The notes beneath the pieces are model-generated. The model worked only from the letters and a program-made list of their open reading frames with translations. It did not search any database and had not been told where the DNA came from. Positions 1 to 10,799 of a DNA stretch of 64,000 bases are shown here, piece after piece. The stretch's first letter is position 1; every line of letters starts with the position of its first letter. The stretch is from Costus lasius (lineage: Eukaryota; Streptophyta; Magnoliopsida; Zingiberales; Costaceae): contig CM050451.1 in assembly GCA_027563935.2 (NCBI GenBank), forward strand, positions 34,239,565-34,303,564. Reading direction: 5' to 3'. The position numbers were made by a program, and so were the translations under genes.

Positions 1-509
1 ATAATGAACGCGTCGAATGAAGGCGGGAGAGACTGCAGAATAATGTCCACAGCAAGCTCCTGATTGATGGTATGCCCCAGTTTCTCTAGAGCCTCCTTGT
101 GCCCAATCATCTTGAGCACGTGAGCTCCCACTGGGCTCCCTTCAGCCAGTTTGCTCTGAAAGAACAGCTTCGTCAAATTATAGCGTTCAGTCCTCGCCTG
201 TGCAGCATACAGCATCTTGAGGTTCGCTATAATCTCTATAGCCGACATATCCTCATGCTGACGCTGCAGCGGTGGCGTCATAGACGCTAGCATCAGGCAA
301 GCGACATCAATGCTATCATTGACGTGCTTTTCATAGGCTTCCCGAACCGCCCTTGCGGCGTTCGGAGCGGGCTGAGGCGGTATCGTCGTCTCGAGGACAT
401 ACAGTTTCCTCTCTACCTTAAGAACAATCTTAAGGTGTCCAAACCAGTCAGAGAAGTTCGGCCCAGCAAACTTCTCCCTTTCCAGTAGGGATCACACATT
501 GAAGTTCAT
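1..509 (-). pseudogene. gag-pol: gag of element A, partial, stop at codon 6
   Basis: Start of the gag-pol frame; the ATG is the complement of 507-509. It encodes the Gag N-terminal region (nucleocapsid/UBN2-type domain) and is cut by the window edge near residue 170, before the zinc knuckle. The sixth codon is TGA (complement of 492-494) where the other copies have CGA, a C-to-T change at a CpG site. Otherwise the frame is open to the edge. The second residue is Asn rather than Ser, as in element H, which suggests that A and H are close relatives. The stop lies downstream of both the ordinary ATG and the proposed spliced start, so neither bypasses it. Confidence 0.9.
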
Positions 510-2320
510 GGTGTTCGTTGCTGCAGGTATCTACAACAATGCAAGAACAGCAAGGTCAGTATCAATGTTAAGAATCAATCAGGACTTAAGAAAGATTCTT
601 TTTCTCACTATTTTATCTGGCTGAAAAATCCAGCAAAACAGCCCGAAAGAGTAGAACTCTTTTAGTGAGATGGGATCCAGATTTCATACTTGGTCTCCGC
701 GTCCCGCTCAGGCGAGATAAGATACACAGAGAGTACAAGCACTAATCTCTGGTAGGCTGTCCCAGCCAATCGCCAACCCTCGCGATTCCCCTTCATCTGG
801 GCAATCCAGCAGACTGTGCCAACTGAGTTGGTACAACACAATCTCTGACCCGACAGATGGCTGCCCCCATGTGCTACCATATGTGCCACATATGTAGCCT
901 ACATGGTCAAGCTGACCCGAACTACTCCCTGGACCACCACGTGCTATGCTGAGCAACGAGAAGGGATAAATCCCCACTCTGTAACACGCAGGTGTAATCC
1001 CGCACCGTCTGAAGATAGATGGACGTGCCCACTGAGTGGGTACAACACGGCTCCAACGATAGTCAGAACAGTGAGGTTTCGCGTCAGAAGGCTTACGAGC
1101 TTGAAATTTTAGCGTTGGATTTTAACGGTCTTTTATCTTCTTCACTATCATGCAATTCCTATGGTGATAGCAGAAGATAAACTAATCATGCAATTCTAAT
1201 ATTTAAGCAATAAAAGAAAGCATGGATCTTATGTGGTGAAAGCCCATAGCCTAAGTAAGACCTTAAGAAACTTAAGTCTTCACTTGCTTTTCTTCATGGG
1301 GCTTTCGCTGCTCATCTGGCCCAAACCTGGGCCCAAGCGCCATCTGCAGTTCTGGTGCGCCCACCAGGAATATGCGCCAGGTCCTAGGGTCGAACCCTAG
1401 ACCTCCCACCTGGTCAAGCCACTGCTGCATGCGCCTCTGCCAAGTGTGCTCTGTGCTCTTGTCTAATTAAATTACAAATTTAACTATCTAGACAAGATTG
1501 ACACGCAGGTCAATTACATTTTATAAATTAAAAGCAATGTGATGCGCAGATCACAATAATTAATTTACATATTAATACAGGCACGCAGGCCCCAGCACAG
1601 CACAGATTTAACATGGGCAGCCCACATAAGAATAAATAGACAAACACATGGCATCAATCATCATGTGATCCAGTCATTAAAATAAAATTTTCGAAAAACC
1701 CCATGGGCATCAATTTTATTTTGCTTATATGCCCTACAACCTTACAACGGTCCATTACTAGGGATCCACTCATCCAACCTAGTCAGATCCACTGCCCTTA
1801 CATGCACCAAGTCCTAACTGACTTGAGTCGACCAAAAAGCTCAACCATGCATGCGCCAAGGGCTGAACGACCACAATGAGATCTGGCAAGCGGGTGTGAG
1901 CCCGGGCCTAACTCATGTGCGTTCACAGGTTGTCTCAATCAGACATCGCTACACGCCTGTGATGCAGTCGACCTATAGCCACCTTTAGCATGCGCCAAGG
2001 TGCTATCTGGTCGACCCATCTAGGCTGTCAGATGGTCTGAACAGACTGTCTGGATCTAACCTAGGGGATAACTACAACCCTAATAACCCGTCTAAGGGTT
2101 TAATGCAGGCGCATCTTAGATCTGCAATGAGTCGCGCAAGTGATATTTGTTTGAGAAAAACTACATCTAGCGCCAACATACATGCGCAAGAAAAACAAAT
2201 ACAAGTTTCGCTTATGACAACTAAACATGTATTTATGCATGTATTGAAGATCTAAGCATTTTCGCAAGCATGGATCACAAAATGGCTTAAGCAATCATAC
2301 AAAAACATGCGTTAACCATC
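510..2320 (-). other. Untranslated leader of element A
   Basis: About 1.8 kb between primer-binding site and gag with no credible ORF. It holds the twin hairpins of the family at 1025-1043 (CCCAC/GTGGG arms, TCA loop) and 816-834 (CCAAC/GTTGG arms), the AAAGAGT/ACTCTTT hairpin near 645-662, and at about 1381-1412 a T-arm-like hairpin that reads GGGTTCGACCC on the minus strand (complement of 1387-1397) and fits the RNA polymerase III B-box consensus. The stretch next to the primer-binding site (about 2060-2320) is rich in GCGC-containing words. Confidence 0.85.
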
Positions 2321-2479
2321 GCTCTGATACCAATTGATGGTTCCCCAAAGGGGGCGAAAACCCTATGGTGGCGCAAACAAGAAAGGGGGCAGCGGATAAA
2401 GGGTTTCATAGGATCAATGAGCATGCATTATATGATCAACTTAACAAAACCGATTGTAAAGAAGTGATTCGATTCATAC
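531..2479 (-). other. Predicted leader intron of element A
   Basis: Donor: ATG GCC ATG (complement of 2480-2488) followed by GTATGA inside the LTR. Acceptor: TTGTAG ending at 531, followed by ATA CCT GCA and four more codons in frame with the gag ATG at 509. Length 1,949 nt. Prediction from sequence only; the same arrangement occurs in the other elements. Confidence 0.6.
2321..2332 (-). promoter_or_regulatory. Primer-binding site of element A
   Basis: The complement reads TGGTATCAGAGC, matching the 3' end of plant initiator tRNA-Met. It is separated by two bases from the LTR end at 2335, as in all other copies. Confidence 0.93.
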
Positions 2480-4022
2480 CATGGCCATTTCAAGATGGCG
2501 CCTTGGAAGTAAGAGAACAACGAAGATCTCCTCCAAATCGTCACACACAAGATGAAGATGTGCTTCTTCTTGTCGTCCCTTGTGCTAGCAAGGATCGTCC
2601 AAAGCGTCTTGATCGAATGCAAAGGGAAAGGAGAGTTTTTCTTCTTGGCGTTTTTCTCTCTTGTCGCCTTAGACTTCCTCTACACGAGAATGCCACTCGA
2701 ACACAACCCAAGGAGGCATCAAAGGCGTGAAGAGGCAAGAGAGGGGCGACGTGAGATCATGGCCACGTTTGAGAAGTGCTATCCAAAAATAGCATCCCAC
2801 TTCTCCACATACGATCTTGGGTTTACCCCAATCGCAAATGCCACATCACCTTTGAACCATGCGCTCATCCATGAGCTGGTTCAAACCGATTTGGTCCACA
2901 AACCAAATAAACCAAGAAATAAGTCCAGATCAAAATAAACCCTAAGGCTCTTGATCTGACCGTCAATCTCTCAATGCTCCTGATCTGACTGATCTAGCAT
3001 TCATTCTCTCAATCGAAGCTTACCAATCTCAAGCCCTAATCAATCAAACATGATCAGACCAGATCTCACTTACAATCAGAGATTAAATCCCTTTAAACTG
3101 AACCCGAATAATTCAGTCCACACGATCTGACTTAAGAAAGCCATATCATCAAATTGTGCGACCCTAAGGGTTTCCTTTAAATGTCGGTAATGATAACTTA
3201 CGTTATCACAATCAGTGAGGGGTATCTAGCAACACATCACTGTCTCCCGATATAAAGGAAAGAGTCTTCCAAGACTACACCCAAAAACAGCACAAGTGTG
3301 AATCAATTCACAAAGCATACAAATTTCCTTTACCACTGGATGTTCTTATTGGACAAGCAAGTCAAGCTTGTAACTCCAATATGATGAGCATGATTAGATC
3401 AGATGAACATAGTCACCTGGGTATGGCCATACACTTTCTCAATCATCTCATCCAGGGGCCCCTTTAGAACATCACACTCCAATTAAGGAGACGGCAATCC
3501 TATGTCTATCACTAGTGCCCTAACCTGACTCAAGCTCACCATCCAAGATAGTCTATAATCATTATATTTCAAGTGATATTGAACTATCTCAAAATAATGG
3601 CAATCATCATTTAGAAAACACAAGTGATCTCAAGTCAGAGGAAATGTGCCACTTGTCGCATTCAAGGATTATTCACATTGTGACAAGCAATTGAATATCC
3701 AAGTAGGGTCTGTCCAGTACATCCAATGTACCCATGAGTCTACATCTTATTCCATGCTCGAAGCATCCTATAAGATTAGAACACATATTAGTCTTAACCA
3801 TATCAAGGCTGTCTCATGTTCACCAAGATATCTCGACTAAGGACATAACTGCATGTCAGCCTAGCTGAACAGCTTTGAGACATTATTCAGAAGAACATAT
3901 ATTGCAGCAGACAATGTAGCTTACTGAATAACAACCATGCCTTTATAAACATAATAGTTTATTACATGATACTGTTACAATCCCAAGACCTCAAACATTA
4001 GTCTTAAGGGCATACCCCAACA
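2335..4022 (-). repeat. 5' LTR of element A
   Basis: 1,688 bp, bounded by TG...CA in element orientation (TGTTGGGG at 4022, CCATCA at 2335). The U3 half is nearly identical to the other LTRs. The last ~550 bp (U5 side) is diverged except for short islands that include the ATGGCCATG/GTATGA motif at 2475-2488. The 3' terminus carries a CCCC...GGGG stem. Confidence 0.95.
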
Positions 4023-4347
4023 GTACCAACTCAGTTGGCACAGTCGGCTGGATTGCCCAGATGAAGGGGAATCGCACGGGTTGGCGATTGGCAGGGACTG
4101 CCTACCAGAAATTAGTGCTTGTACTCTCTGTGCATCTTACCTCGCCTGAGCGGGACGCGGAGACCAAGTATGAAATCTGGATCCCATCTCACTAAAAGAG
4201 TGTTACTCTTTCGGGCTGTTTTGCTGGATTTTTTAGCCAGATAAAATAGTGAGAAAAGAATCTTTCTTAAGTCCTGGATTGATTCTAGACATTGATACTG
4301 ACCTTGCTATTCTTGCATTGTTGTAGATTCCTGCAGCAACGAACACC
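4023..4347 (+). other. Leader of B1, 3' remnant
   Basis: The last 325 bp of the B1 leader; the rest is left of element A. It starts with the CCAAC/GTTGG hairpin (4023-4041), then the AAAGAGT/ACTCTTT hairpin near 4195-4211, the adjacent GGCTG...TAGCC stem, a CTGAC branch-point-like site, a T-rich tract and the TTGTAG acceptor immediately before the seven codons that precede the gag ATG. Confidence 0.85.
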
Positions 4348-7300
4348 ATGAGCTTCAATGTGCGATCCCTACTGGAAAGGGAGAAGTTTGCTGGGCCAAA
4401 CTTCTCAGACTGGTACGGACACCTTAAGATTGTTCTTAAGGCTGAGAGGAAACTATATGTCCTCGAGACGGCTATACCGCCTCAACCCGCTGCGAACGCC
4501 GCAAGGGCGGTTCGCGATGCCTATGAAAAGCATGTCAATGATAGCATTGATGTTGCTTGCCTGATGCTAGCGTCTATGACGCCACCGCTGCAGCGTCAGC
4601 ATGAGGATATGTCTACTATAGAAATTATAGCAAACCTCAAGATGCTGTATGCTGCACAGGCGAGGACTGAACGCTATAATCTGACAAAGCTTTTCTTTCA
4701 GAGCAAACTGGCTGAAGGGAGTCCAGTGGGAGCTCATGTGCTCAAGATGATTGGGCACAAGGAGGCTCTAGAGAAACTGGGGCATACCATCAACCAGGAG
4801 CTTGCTGTAGACATTATTCTGCAGTCTCTCCCGGCCTCCTTCGATGCGTTCATTATTAATTTTAATATGAACAAGATCGACTGTACTCCGGCAGAGTTGC
4901 TGAATATGCTCTTGACTACGGAGGAGACTCTGAAGGGAAAGCCTTCAACCTCTGTCTTGATGTTCCCTTCCAGGAACAAGAAGAAGGGGAAGAAGGGCAA
5001 AGCCCCTGTCAAGAACTATAGCAAGGCTCTGAAACAGAAGGTGAAGCGGTCGAAGGACAACAGATGTTTCCACTGTGGCCAGCTGGGTCACTGGAAAAAG
5101 GACTGTAAAGCGCTCCAAGGAGACAAGAAGGGAAGCATCGCTTCTGGCTCAGGTATATTTGTGACTGAAGTCATGATATCCTCTTCTTCTATTTCATGGG
5201 TGTTGGACACTGCATGTGGAGTTCACATTTGTTCAAATGTACAAGAGCTCAAGAGAAGAAGGCAGGTGGGACAGCATGAGGTGGACCTACGAGTTGGAAA
5301 CGGGGCACGGGTTGCTGCTGTTGCTGTAGGGGATTATTACATCTCATTACCATCTGGCATTGTATTAGAATTAAACAATTGTTACTTTGTACCCAGTATT
5401 ACCAAAAATATTATCTCTATTCCTGCTCTTGTCAGGAAAGGGTTTTCCTTTGAATGCAAGATTTCAAAGTGTTATCTTACTCTTGATAATATTGTTTATG
5501 CTACTGGTTCAATTAACAATGGGTTATTCATGTTGGACATGGAATATTCTATACAAAATATTGATAATAAGAAAGCCAAATATGCTAATGACAGCACCTT
5601 GCTATGGCATAGTCGTTTAGGCCATATTAACAAGAAGCGCATTAAGCGGTTGCATGATCATGGACTGCTGGGATCATTCTCCTGTGAGGAGATTGATACA
5701 TGCAAAGCTTGTTTAATGGGTAAAATGACGAAGGCTCCTTTTCCTCACAAAGGTCAGAGGGCTTCAGGTTTACTTGACCTTATACACAGTGATGTGTGTG
5801 GGCCATTTAGTAAACATGCCAGAGGTGGCTATTCGTACTTCATTACCTTTACTGATGATTTCAGTAGATATGGGTATGTCTATCTAATGAGACATAAGAG
5901 TGAATCTTTTGACAAGTTCAAAGAGTTCAAAAATGAAGTACAAAATCAGCTAGGCCGAAATATCAAGGCACTTCGTTCTGATCGAGGTGGAGAATACTTG
6001 AGTCATGCGTTTACTGACTATCTAAAAGAGTGTGGGATTATCTCACAGCTCACTCCGCCAGGAACACCGCAATGGAATGGTGTGTCCGAGAGGAGAAATA
6101 GAACGTTACTTGATATGGTTCGTTCTATGATGAGTCAGGCTACTCTACCTTACTCCTTTTGGGGATTTGCACTGGAAATAGCTGCAAAGGTACTAAACCG
6201 AGTGCCATCCAAGGCAGTTTCAAAGACTCCATATGAGTTATGGTATGGGAAACAGCCTAGCTTGACATTTATCAAGATCTGGGGTTGCGAGGCTTATGTC
6301 AAAAAGCTCGCCTCTAGGAAACTAGAGAGCAGATCTGAGAAATGTATCTTTGTCGGTTACCCTAAGGAAACTAAGGGTTATTATTTCTACGATCCCAAGG
6401 AGAACAAAGTATTTGTTGCTCGGACGGCCATTTTTCTTGAGAAGGAGTTTCTTCTGCAAGAGGCCAGTGGGAGAGAAATAAAGCTGGATGAGAATCCAGA
6501 GGAAGGACAAAGTAGTCAAGCTCAGTTGGATGAGCCTGAGCCAGTGGATCAGGTTATTGAACAACCTGAGGATCAGATATCACGGGAACCGCGAAGATCG
6601 GGAAGGATCCGTCGTCAGCCTGAGCGCTATGACGGAGTCTACATCATTGATAATGATGAACCCCTCACTTATGCGGATGCGGTCAGTGGACCGGAGTTAG
6701 CTAGATGGCTTGAAGCTATGCGAGCCGAGATGGACTCCATGTCAGATAACCAAGTTTGGGATTTGGTTGATCCGCCTCCGGGAGTTATCCCTATAGGCTG
6801 TAAATGGATCTTCAAGAAGAAGATTGACATGGATGGTAATGTAGTTACCTATAAAGGCAGGCTAGTTGCGAAAGGTTTCAAACAAATCTACGGGATAGAT
6901 TATGATGAAACTTTCTCACCTGTAGCTATGTTTAAGTCTATTCGGATTCTTTTCGTGATAGCTGCATATTATGATTATGAGATCTGGCAGATGGATGTGA
7001 AGACGGCTTTCCTTAATGGAAATCTGGAGGAGGATGTGTATATGACACAACCTGAAGGTTTCACTAATCCATCAGATCGTCATAAAATATGCAAGTTAAA
7101 GAAGTCCATTTATGGACTGAAACAAGCATCTAGAAGCTGGAATATTCGTTTTGATGAATCAATCAGTGAATTTGGTTTCATCAAGAATGAGGATGACCCG
7201 TGTGTATATAAGAGGTTTAGTGGGAGCGTGATTACTTTCCTAGTCCTCTACGTCGATGATATCTTAATCATTGGAAACGATATTCCTGAAATGCATGCTG

Positions 7301-8155
7301 TTAAAGCATGGCTAAGGAAATGTTTCCAGATGAAAGATTTAGGAGAAGCAGCCTATGTATTAGGTGTGAAGATCTACAGGGATAGATCTAAGAGGCTTCT
7401 CGGGCTGTGCCAGAGTACTTACATCGATAAAGTCCTGGAGAGATTTCATTTAGAGAATTCTAAAAGAGGATATCTTCCAGTCAGACATGGTCTAAATCTT
7501 TCAAAGAGTCAGTGTCCACTAACACAGACTGAGAAAGATGAAATGGACAATACGCCTTATGCTTCGGCTATTGGGTCCATTATGTATGCGATGTTATGTA
7601 CTCGCCCAGACGTCGCTTACGGGTTAAGCGTGACCAGTCGATTCCAAAGTAATCCAGGTCAGGCACACTGGATTGCGATCAAGAACATTCTAAAATATCT
7701 TCGGAGGACCAAAGATATGTTCTTGATATATGGTGGTCAGGAAGAACTCAGTATTGAAGGATATACTGACGCTTCGTTCAAGTCGGACCAGGATGATTTC
7801 CGATCACAATCAGGCTATGTTTTTAGCTTGAATGGTGGAGCAGTGGTGTGGAAAAGTTTCAAACAGTCTATCGTTGCTGATTCCACAACAGAAGCCGAGT
7901 ATGTTGCAGCCTCGGAAGCATCTAAGGAGGCAGTATGGATTCGCAAGTTCGTTCAGGAACTTGGTGTTGTTCCTTCGAGTGCAGATCCTTTGGTTATCTT
8001 CTGTGATAACACTGGAGCAATCGCACAAGCAAAGGAACCACGGTCGCACCAGAAGTCCAAGCACATACAGAGACGGTTTCACTTGATCCGGGAGATCATT
8101 GATCGTGGTGAGATCAAAATCTGCAAGGTTCATACAGATGACAATCTGGCTGACC
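4348..8155 (+). pseudogene. gag-pol: gag-pol of B1, cut by solo LTR near its C-terminus
   Basis: One polyprotein frame that would make the capsid and the replication enzymes of the element. Visible in order: Gag N-terminal domain; CCHC zinc knuckle at residues 240-253; aspartic protease with DTA at 287-289; integrase zinc finger H421, H426, C452, C455; integrase core D482, D545, E581 (D,D35E spacing); reverse transcriptase with catalytic D883 and YVDD at 968-971; RNase H with D1141, E1182, D1220. The reading is open from the ATG to residue ~1269, where solo LTR S enters. The frame then runs nine codons into the LTR and stops at 8187. The genuine C-terminus is at 9858-9939. No other lesion was seen, so the damage is only the insertion. 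Confidence 0.95.
8151..8155 (+). repeat. Target site duplication of solo LTR S, left (TGACC)
   Basis: TGACC here is repeated exactly at 9858-9862, flanking the TG...CA ends of the LTR. Confidence 0.95.
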
Positions 8156-9857
8156 TGTTAGGGTATGCCCTTAAGGCTAATGTTTGAGGCCTTGGGATTG
8201 TATCAGTATCATGTAATAAACTTTTATGTTTATAAAGGCAATGGTTGTTATTCAGTTTGTTACCTTGTCTGCTGTAATAAGTGTACTTCTGAATAATGTC
8301 TCAAAGCTGTTCAGCTAGGCTGACATGCTGTAATGTCCTTAGTCGAAATATCTTGGTGAACATGAGACAGCCTTGATATGGTTAAGACTAATATGTGTTC
8401 TAATCTTATAGGATGCTTCGAGCATGGAATAAGATGTAGACTCATGGGTACATTGGATGTACTGGACAGACCCTACTAGGATATTCAATTGCTTGTCACA
8501 ATGTGAATAATCCTTGTTTGCATCAAGTGGCACATGTCCTTTGACTTGAGATCACTTGGGTTTCTAAATGATGATTGTCATTGTTTTGAGGTGGTTTAAT
8601 ATCATTTGAAACATAATGATTATAGACTATCTTGGATGGTGAGCTTGAGTCAGGTTAGGGCACTAGTGATAGATAAAGGATTGCCGTCTCCTTGTTTAAG
8701 GAGTGTGATGTTCTAAAGGGGCCCCCCTGGATGAGATGATTGAGAAAGTGTATGGCCATACCCAGGTGACTGTGTTCATCTGATCTAATCATGCTCATCA
8801 TATTGGAGTTACAGGCTTGACACGCTTGTCCAATAAGAACATCCAGTGGCAAAGGAAACATGTATGCCTAGTGAAATGGATTCACTCTTGAGCTGTGGTT
8901 TGGGTGTAGTCTTGGAAGACTCTTTCCTTTATATCAGGAGACAGTGATGTGTTGCTAGATACCCCTCACTGATCGTGATAACGTAAGTTATCGTTACCGA
9001 CATTTAAAGGAAACCCTTAGGGTCGCACAATTTGATGATATGGCTTACTTAAGTCAGATCGTGTGGACTGAATTGTTTCAGTTCAGATTAAGGGATTTAA
9101 ACTCTGATTGTAAGTGAGATCTAGTCTGATCATGTTTGATTGATTAGGGCTTGAGATCGGTAAGCTTCGATCGTGAGTGTTGATGCTAGATCGATCAGAT
9201 CAGGAGCATCAGAAGATGAATGGTCAGATCTAGGACCTTAGGGTTTAATCCGATCTTGACTTAATGCTTGGGCTAATTCGGTTTGGTCATTGAACCAAAG
9301 ACCTTGGACCGGCTCATGATTGAGCGCTTGGTTCAATGTGAATAAGTGAGTTTCGAATAGTTCAACGCAAAAACGTTTTGGAGTTAAAGACTTTCTATAA
9401 TTGGAAAGTCAGTTTTTCAAGTGTAAAAACGTCTCCACGTTTTGGCTGAACGTCTCCACTTCGTGTGGATCGTTGTCTCGCTTCTTCCTCTCGCGGACTC
9501 TCGGGTGTAGAGAAGAGAACTCACGCCGAAGTCTAGTGGAGAAAGCCGAGCAAGTCTTTCATCACCCCTACAAGCGATCAAAGACACTTTGGTGCCTTGC
9601 TAGCACAAGGAGCGATCGAAGTGTAGGCCTTCTTCCTCTTGTGTGCGATTCCTTTGGAGAAGAACCAATCGAGTCTTTGCTTCCAAGGCATCATCTAAAC
9701 TATGGCATCGGTATGACCCTTTGTTGATTTTAGCAACCTTTCATCTAGTTGATGATATATCATACATGCGATTCTTGAATCCCTAATTTCCGCCATGCAA
9801 AGGTTTCGGTTGTGCATGTTTAGGGTTCTCGCCCCCCTCTTGAAAGGGGTTTCTTCA
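8156..9857 (+). mobile_element. Solo LTR S in the RNase H region of B1
   Basis: 1,702 bp LTR of the same family (TGTTAGGG...TTTCTTCA) with no primer-binding site, internal region or second LTR, flanked by perfect 5-bp duplications. It is the product of LTR-LTR recombination after a full element inserted here. The start differs from the usual TGTTGGGG by one base. It contains ATG GCA TCG at 9702-9710 followed by GTATGA, the donor-like motif of the predicted leader intron, and a terminal CCCC...GGGG stem at its 3' end. Confidence 0.95.
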
Positions 9858-9862
9858 TGACC
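9858..9862 (+). repeat. Target site duplication of solo LTR S, right (TGACC)
   Basis: Exact repeat of 8151-8155. Confidence 0.95.
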
Positions 9863-9939
9863 CGCTTACCAAGCCTCTGGCGCAGCAGAAGCTTGAGAAG
9901 CACTGTAATAATATGGGTTTGAAATTTCTCAACCATTAG
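9863..9939 (+). pseudogene. gag-pol: gag-pol of B1, C-terminal remnant
   Basis: The last ~25 codons of RNase H and the polyprotein tail, ending in TAG at 9937-9939. They continue the frame of 4348-8155 across solo LTR S and are the same as the end of B2 pol. Confidence 0.9.
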
Positions 9940-9944
9940 ATTAA

Positions 9945-9959
9945 GTGCAAGTGGGAGAT
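9945..9959 (+). promoter_or_regulatory. Polypurine tract of B1
   Basis: GTGCAAGTGGGAGAT directly before the TGTTGGGG start of the LTR; presumed plus-strand primer. The pol stop codon is only a few bases upstream, so there is no env-like ORF. Confidence 0.85.
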
Positions 9960-10714
9960 TGTTGGGGTATGCCCTTAAGGCTAATGTTTGAGGCCTTGGG
10001 ATTCTATTAGTATCATGTATATATAAACTAGTATGTTTATAAAGGTAATGGTTGTTATTCAGTATGTTACATTGTCTGCTGCAATAAGTGTGCTTCTGAA
10101 TAATGTCTCAAAGCTGTTCAGCTAGGCTGACAAGCTGTAATGTCCTTACTCGAGATATCTTGGTGAACATGAGACAGCCTTGATATGATTGAGACTAATA
10201 TGTGTTCTAATCTTATAGGATGCTTCGAGCATGGAATAAGATGTAGACTCATGGGTACATTGGATGTACTGGACAGACCCTACTAGGATATTCAATTGCT
10301 TGTCACAATGTGAATAATCCTTGTTTGCAACAAGTGGCACATGTCCTCTGACTTGAGATCACTTGTGTTTCTAAATGATGATTGTCATTGTTTTGAGGTA
10401 GTTCAATATCATTTGAAACATAATGGTTATAGACTATCTTGGATAATGATCATGAGTCAGGTTAGGACACTAGTGATAGATATAGGATTGCCGTCTCCTT
10501 GTTTAAGGAGTGTGGTGTTCTGAAGGGGCCCCCCCGAATGAGATGATTGAGAAAGTGTATGGCCATACCCAGGTGACCATGTTCATCTGGTCTAATCATG
10601 CTCATCATATTGGAGCTACAGGCTTGACATGCTTGTCCAATAAGAACATCCAGTGGCAAAGGAATCATGTATGCCTAGTGAAGTGGATTCACCCTTGTGC
10701 TGTGGTTTGGGAGT

Positions 10715-10741
10715 AGTCTTGGAAGACTCTTTCCTTTATAT
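10715..10741 (+). promoter_or_regulatory. Putative LTR core promoter: dyad plus TATA-like box
   Basis: A perfect inverted repeat AGTCTT-GG-AAGACT (10715-10728) lies six bases upstream of TTTATAT (10735-10741). The pair is conserved in nearly all LTRs; element E has TTTACAT in its 3' LTR. The position fits the U3/R border, but no transcript start can be seen. Confidence 0.45.
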
Positions 10742-10783
10742 CGGGAGACAGTGATGTGTTGCTAGATACCCCTCACTGATCGT

Positions 10784-10799
10784 GATAACGTAAGTTATC
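10784..10799 (+). promoter_or_regulatory. LTR hairpin GATAAC/GTTATC
   Basis: Six-bp arms around a four-base loop, about 45 bp downstream of the TATA-like box, conserved in all LTRs. In element H both arms change together (GATAAT/ATTATC). In G the right arm is GTTGTC, which still pairs through a G-U wobble. Confidence 0.5.

Larger units (their letters stand above)
1..4022 (-). mobile_element. Copia element A, 5' half (continues left of window)
   Basis: Minus-strand LTR retrotransposon. In element orientation it shows the 5' LTR (4022 to 2335), primer-binding site, leader and the first ~170 codons of gag, then leaves the window at position 1. It is inserted in the leader of plus-strand element B: base 4023 resumes B leader sequence that matches the intact leader of B2 from 13166. 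The five bases GTACC after 4022 should be the target duplication, but the other copy lies outside the window. The insertion is exactly at the 5' edge of a conserved leader hairpin (4023-4041). Confidence 0.93.

Noticed and set aside
1379..1412. A possible tRNA gene in the leader because of the GGTTCGA box
   Set aside because: Only a T-arm-like hairpin is present; I could not find a convincing acceptor stem, A box or anticodon arm at tRNA spacing. Kept as a tRNA/SINE-like module only.
4358..4564. A 68-codon ORF overlapping the start of gag in another frame, repeated in several copies
   Set aside because: It is a shadow of the strongly conserved gag sequence; it has no independent start context and its changes follow those of gag.
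8216..8225. AATAAA near the LTR start as a polyadenylation signal
   Set aside because: It lies about 60 bp into U3, upstream of any plausible transcript start, so it cannot be the family's usual 3'-end signal on this evidence.
10460..10720. Small ORFs of 60-70 codons recurring on both strands of each LTR
   Set aside because: They recur because the LTR DNA is conserved; they overlap each other on both strands and resemble no protein that I recognise. Only the 64-codon antisense frame was kept, as a low-interest observation.
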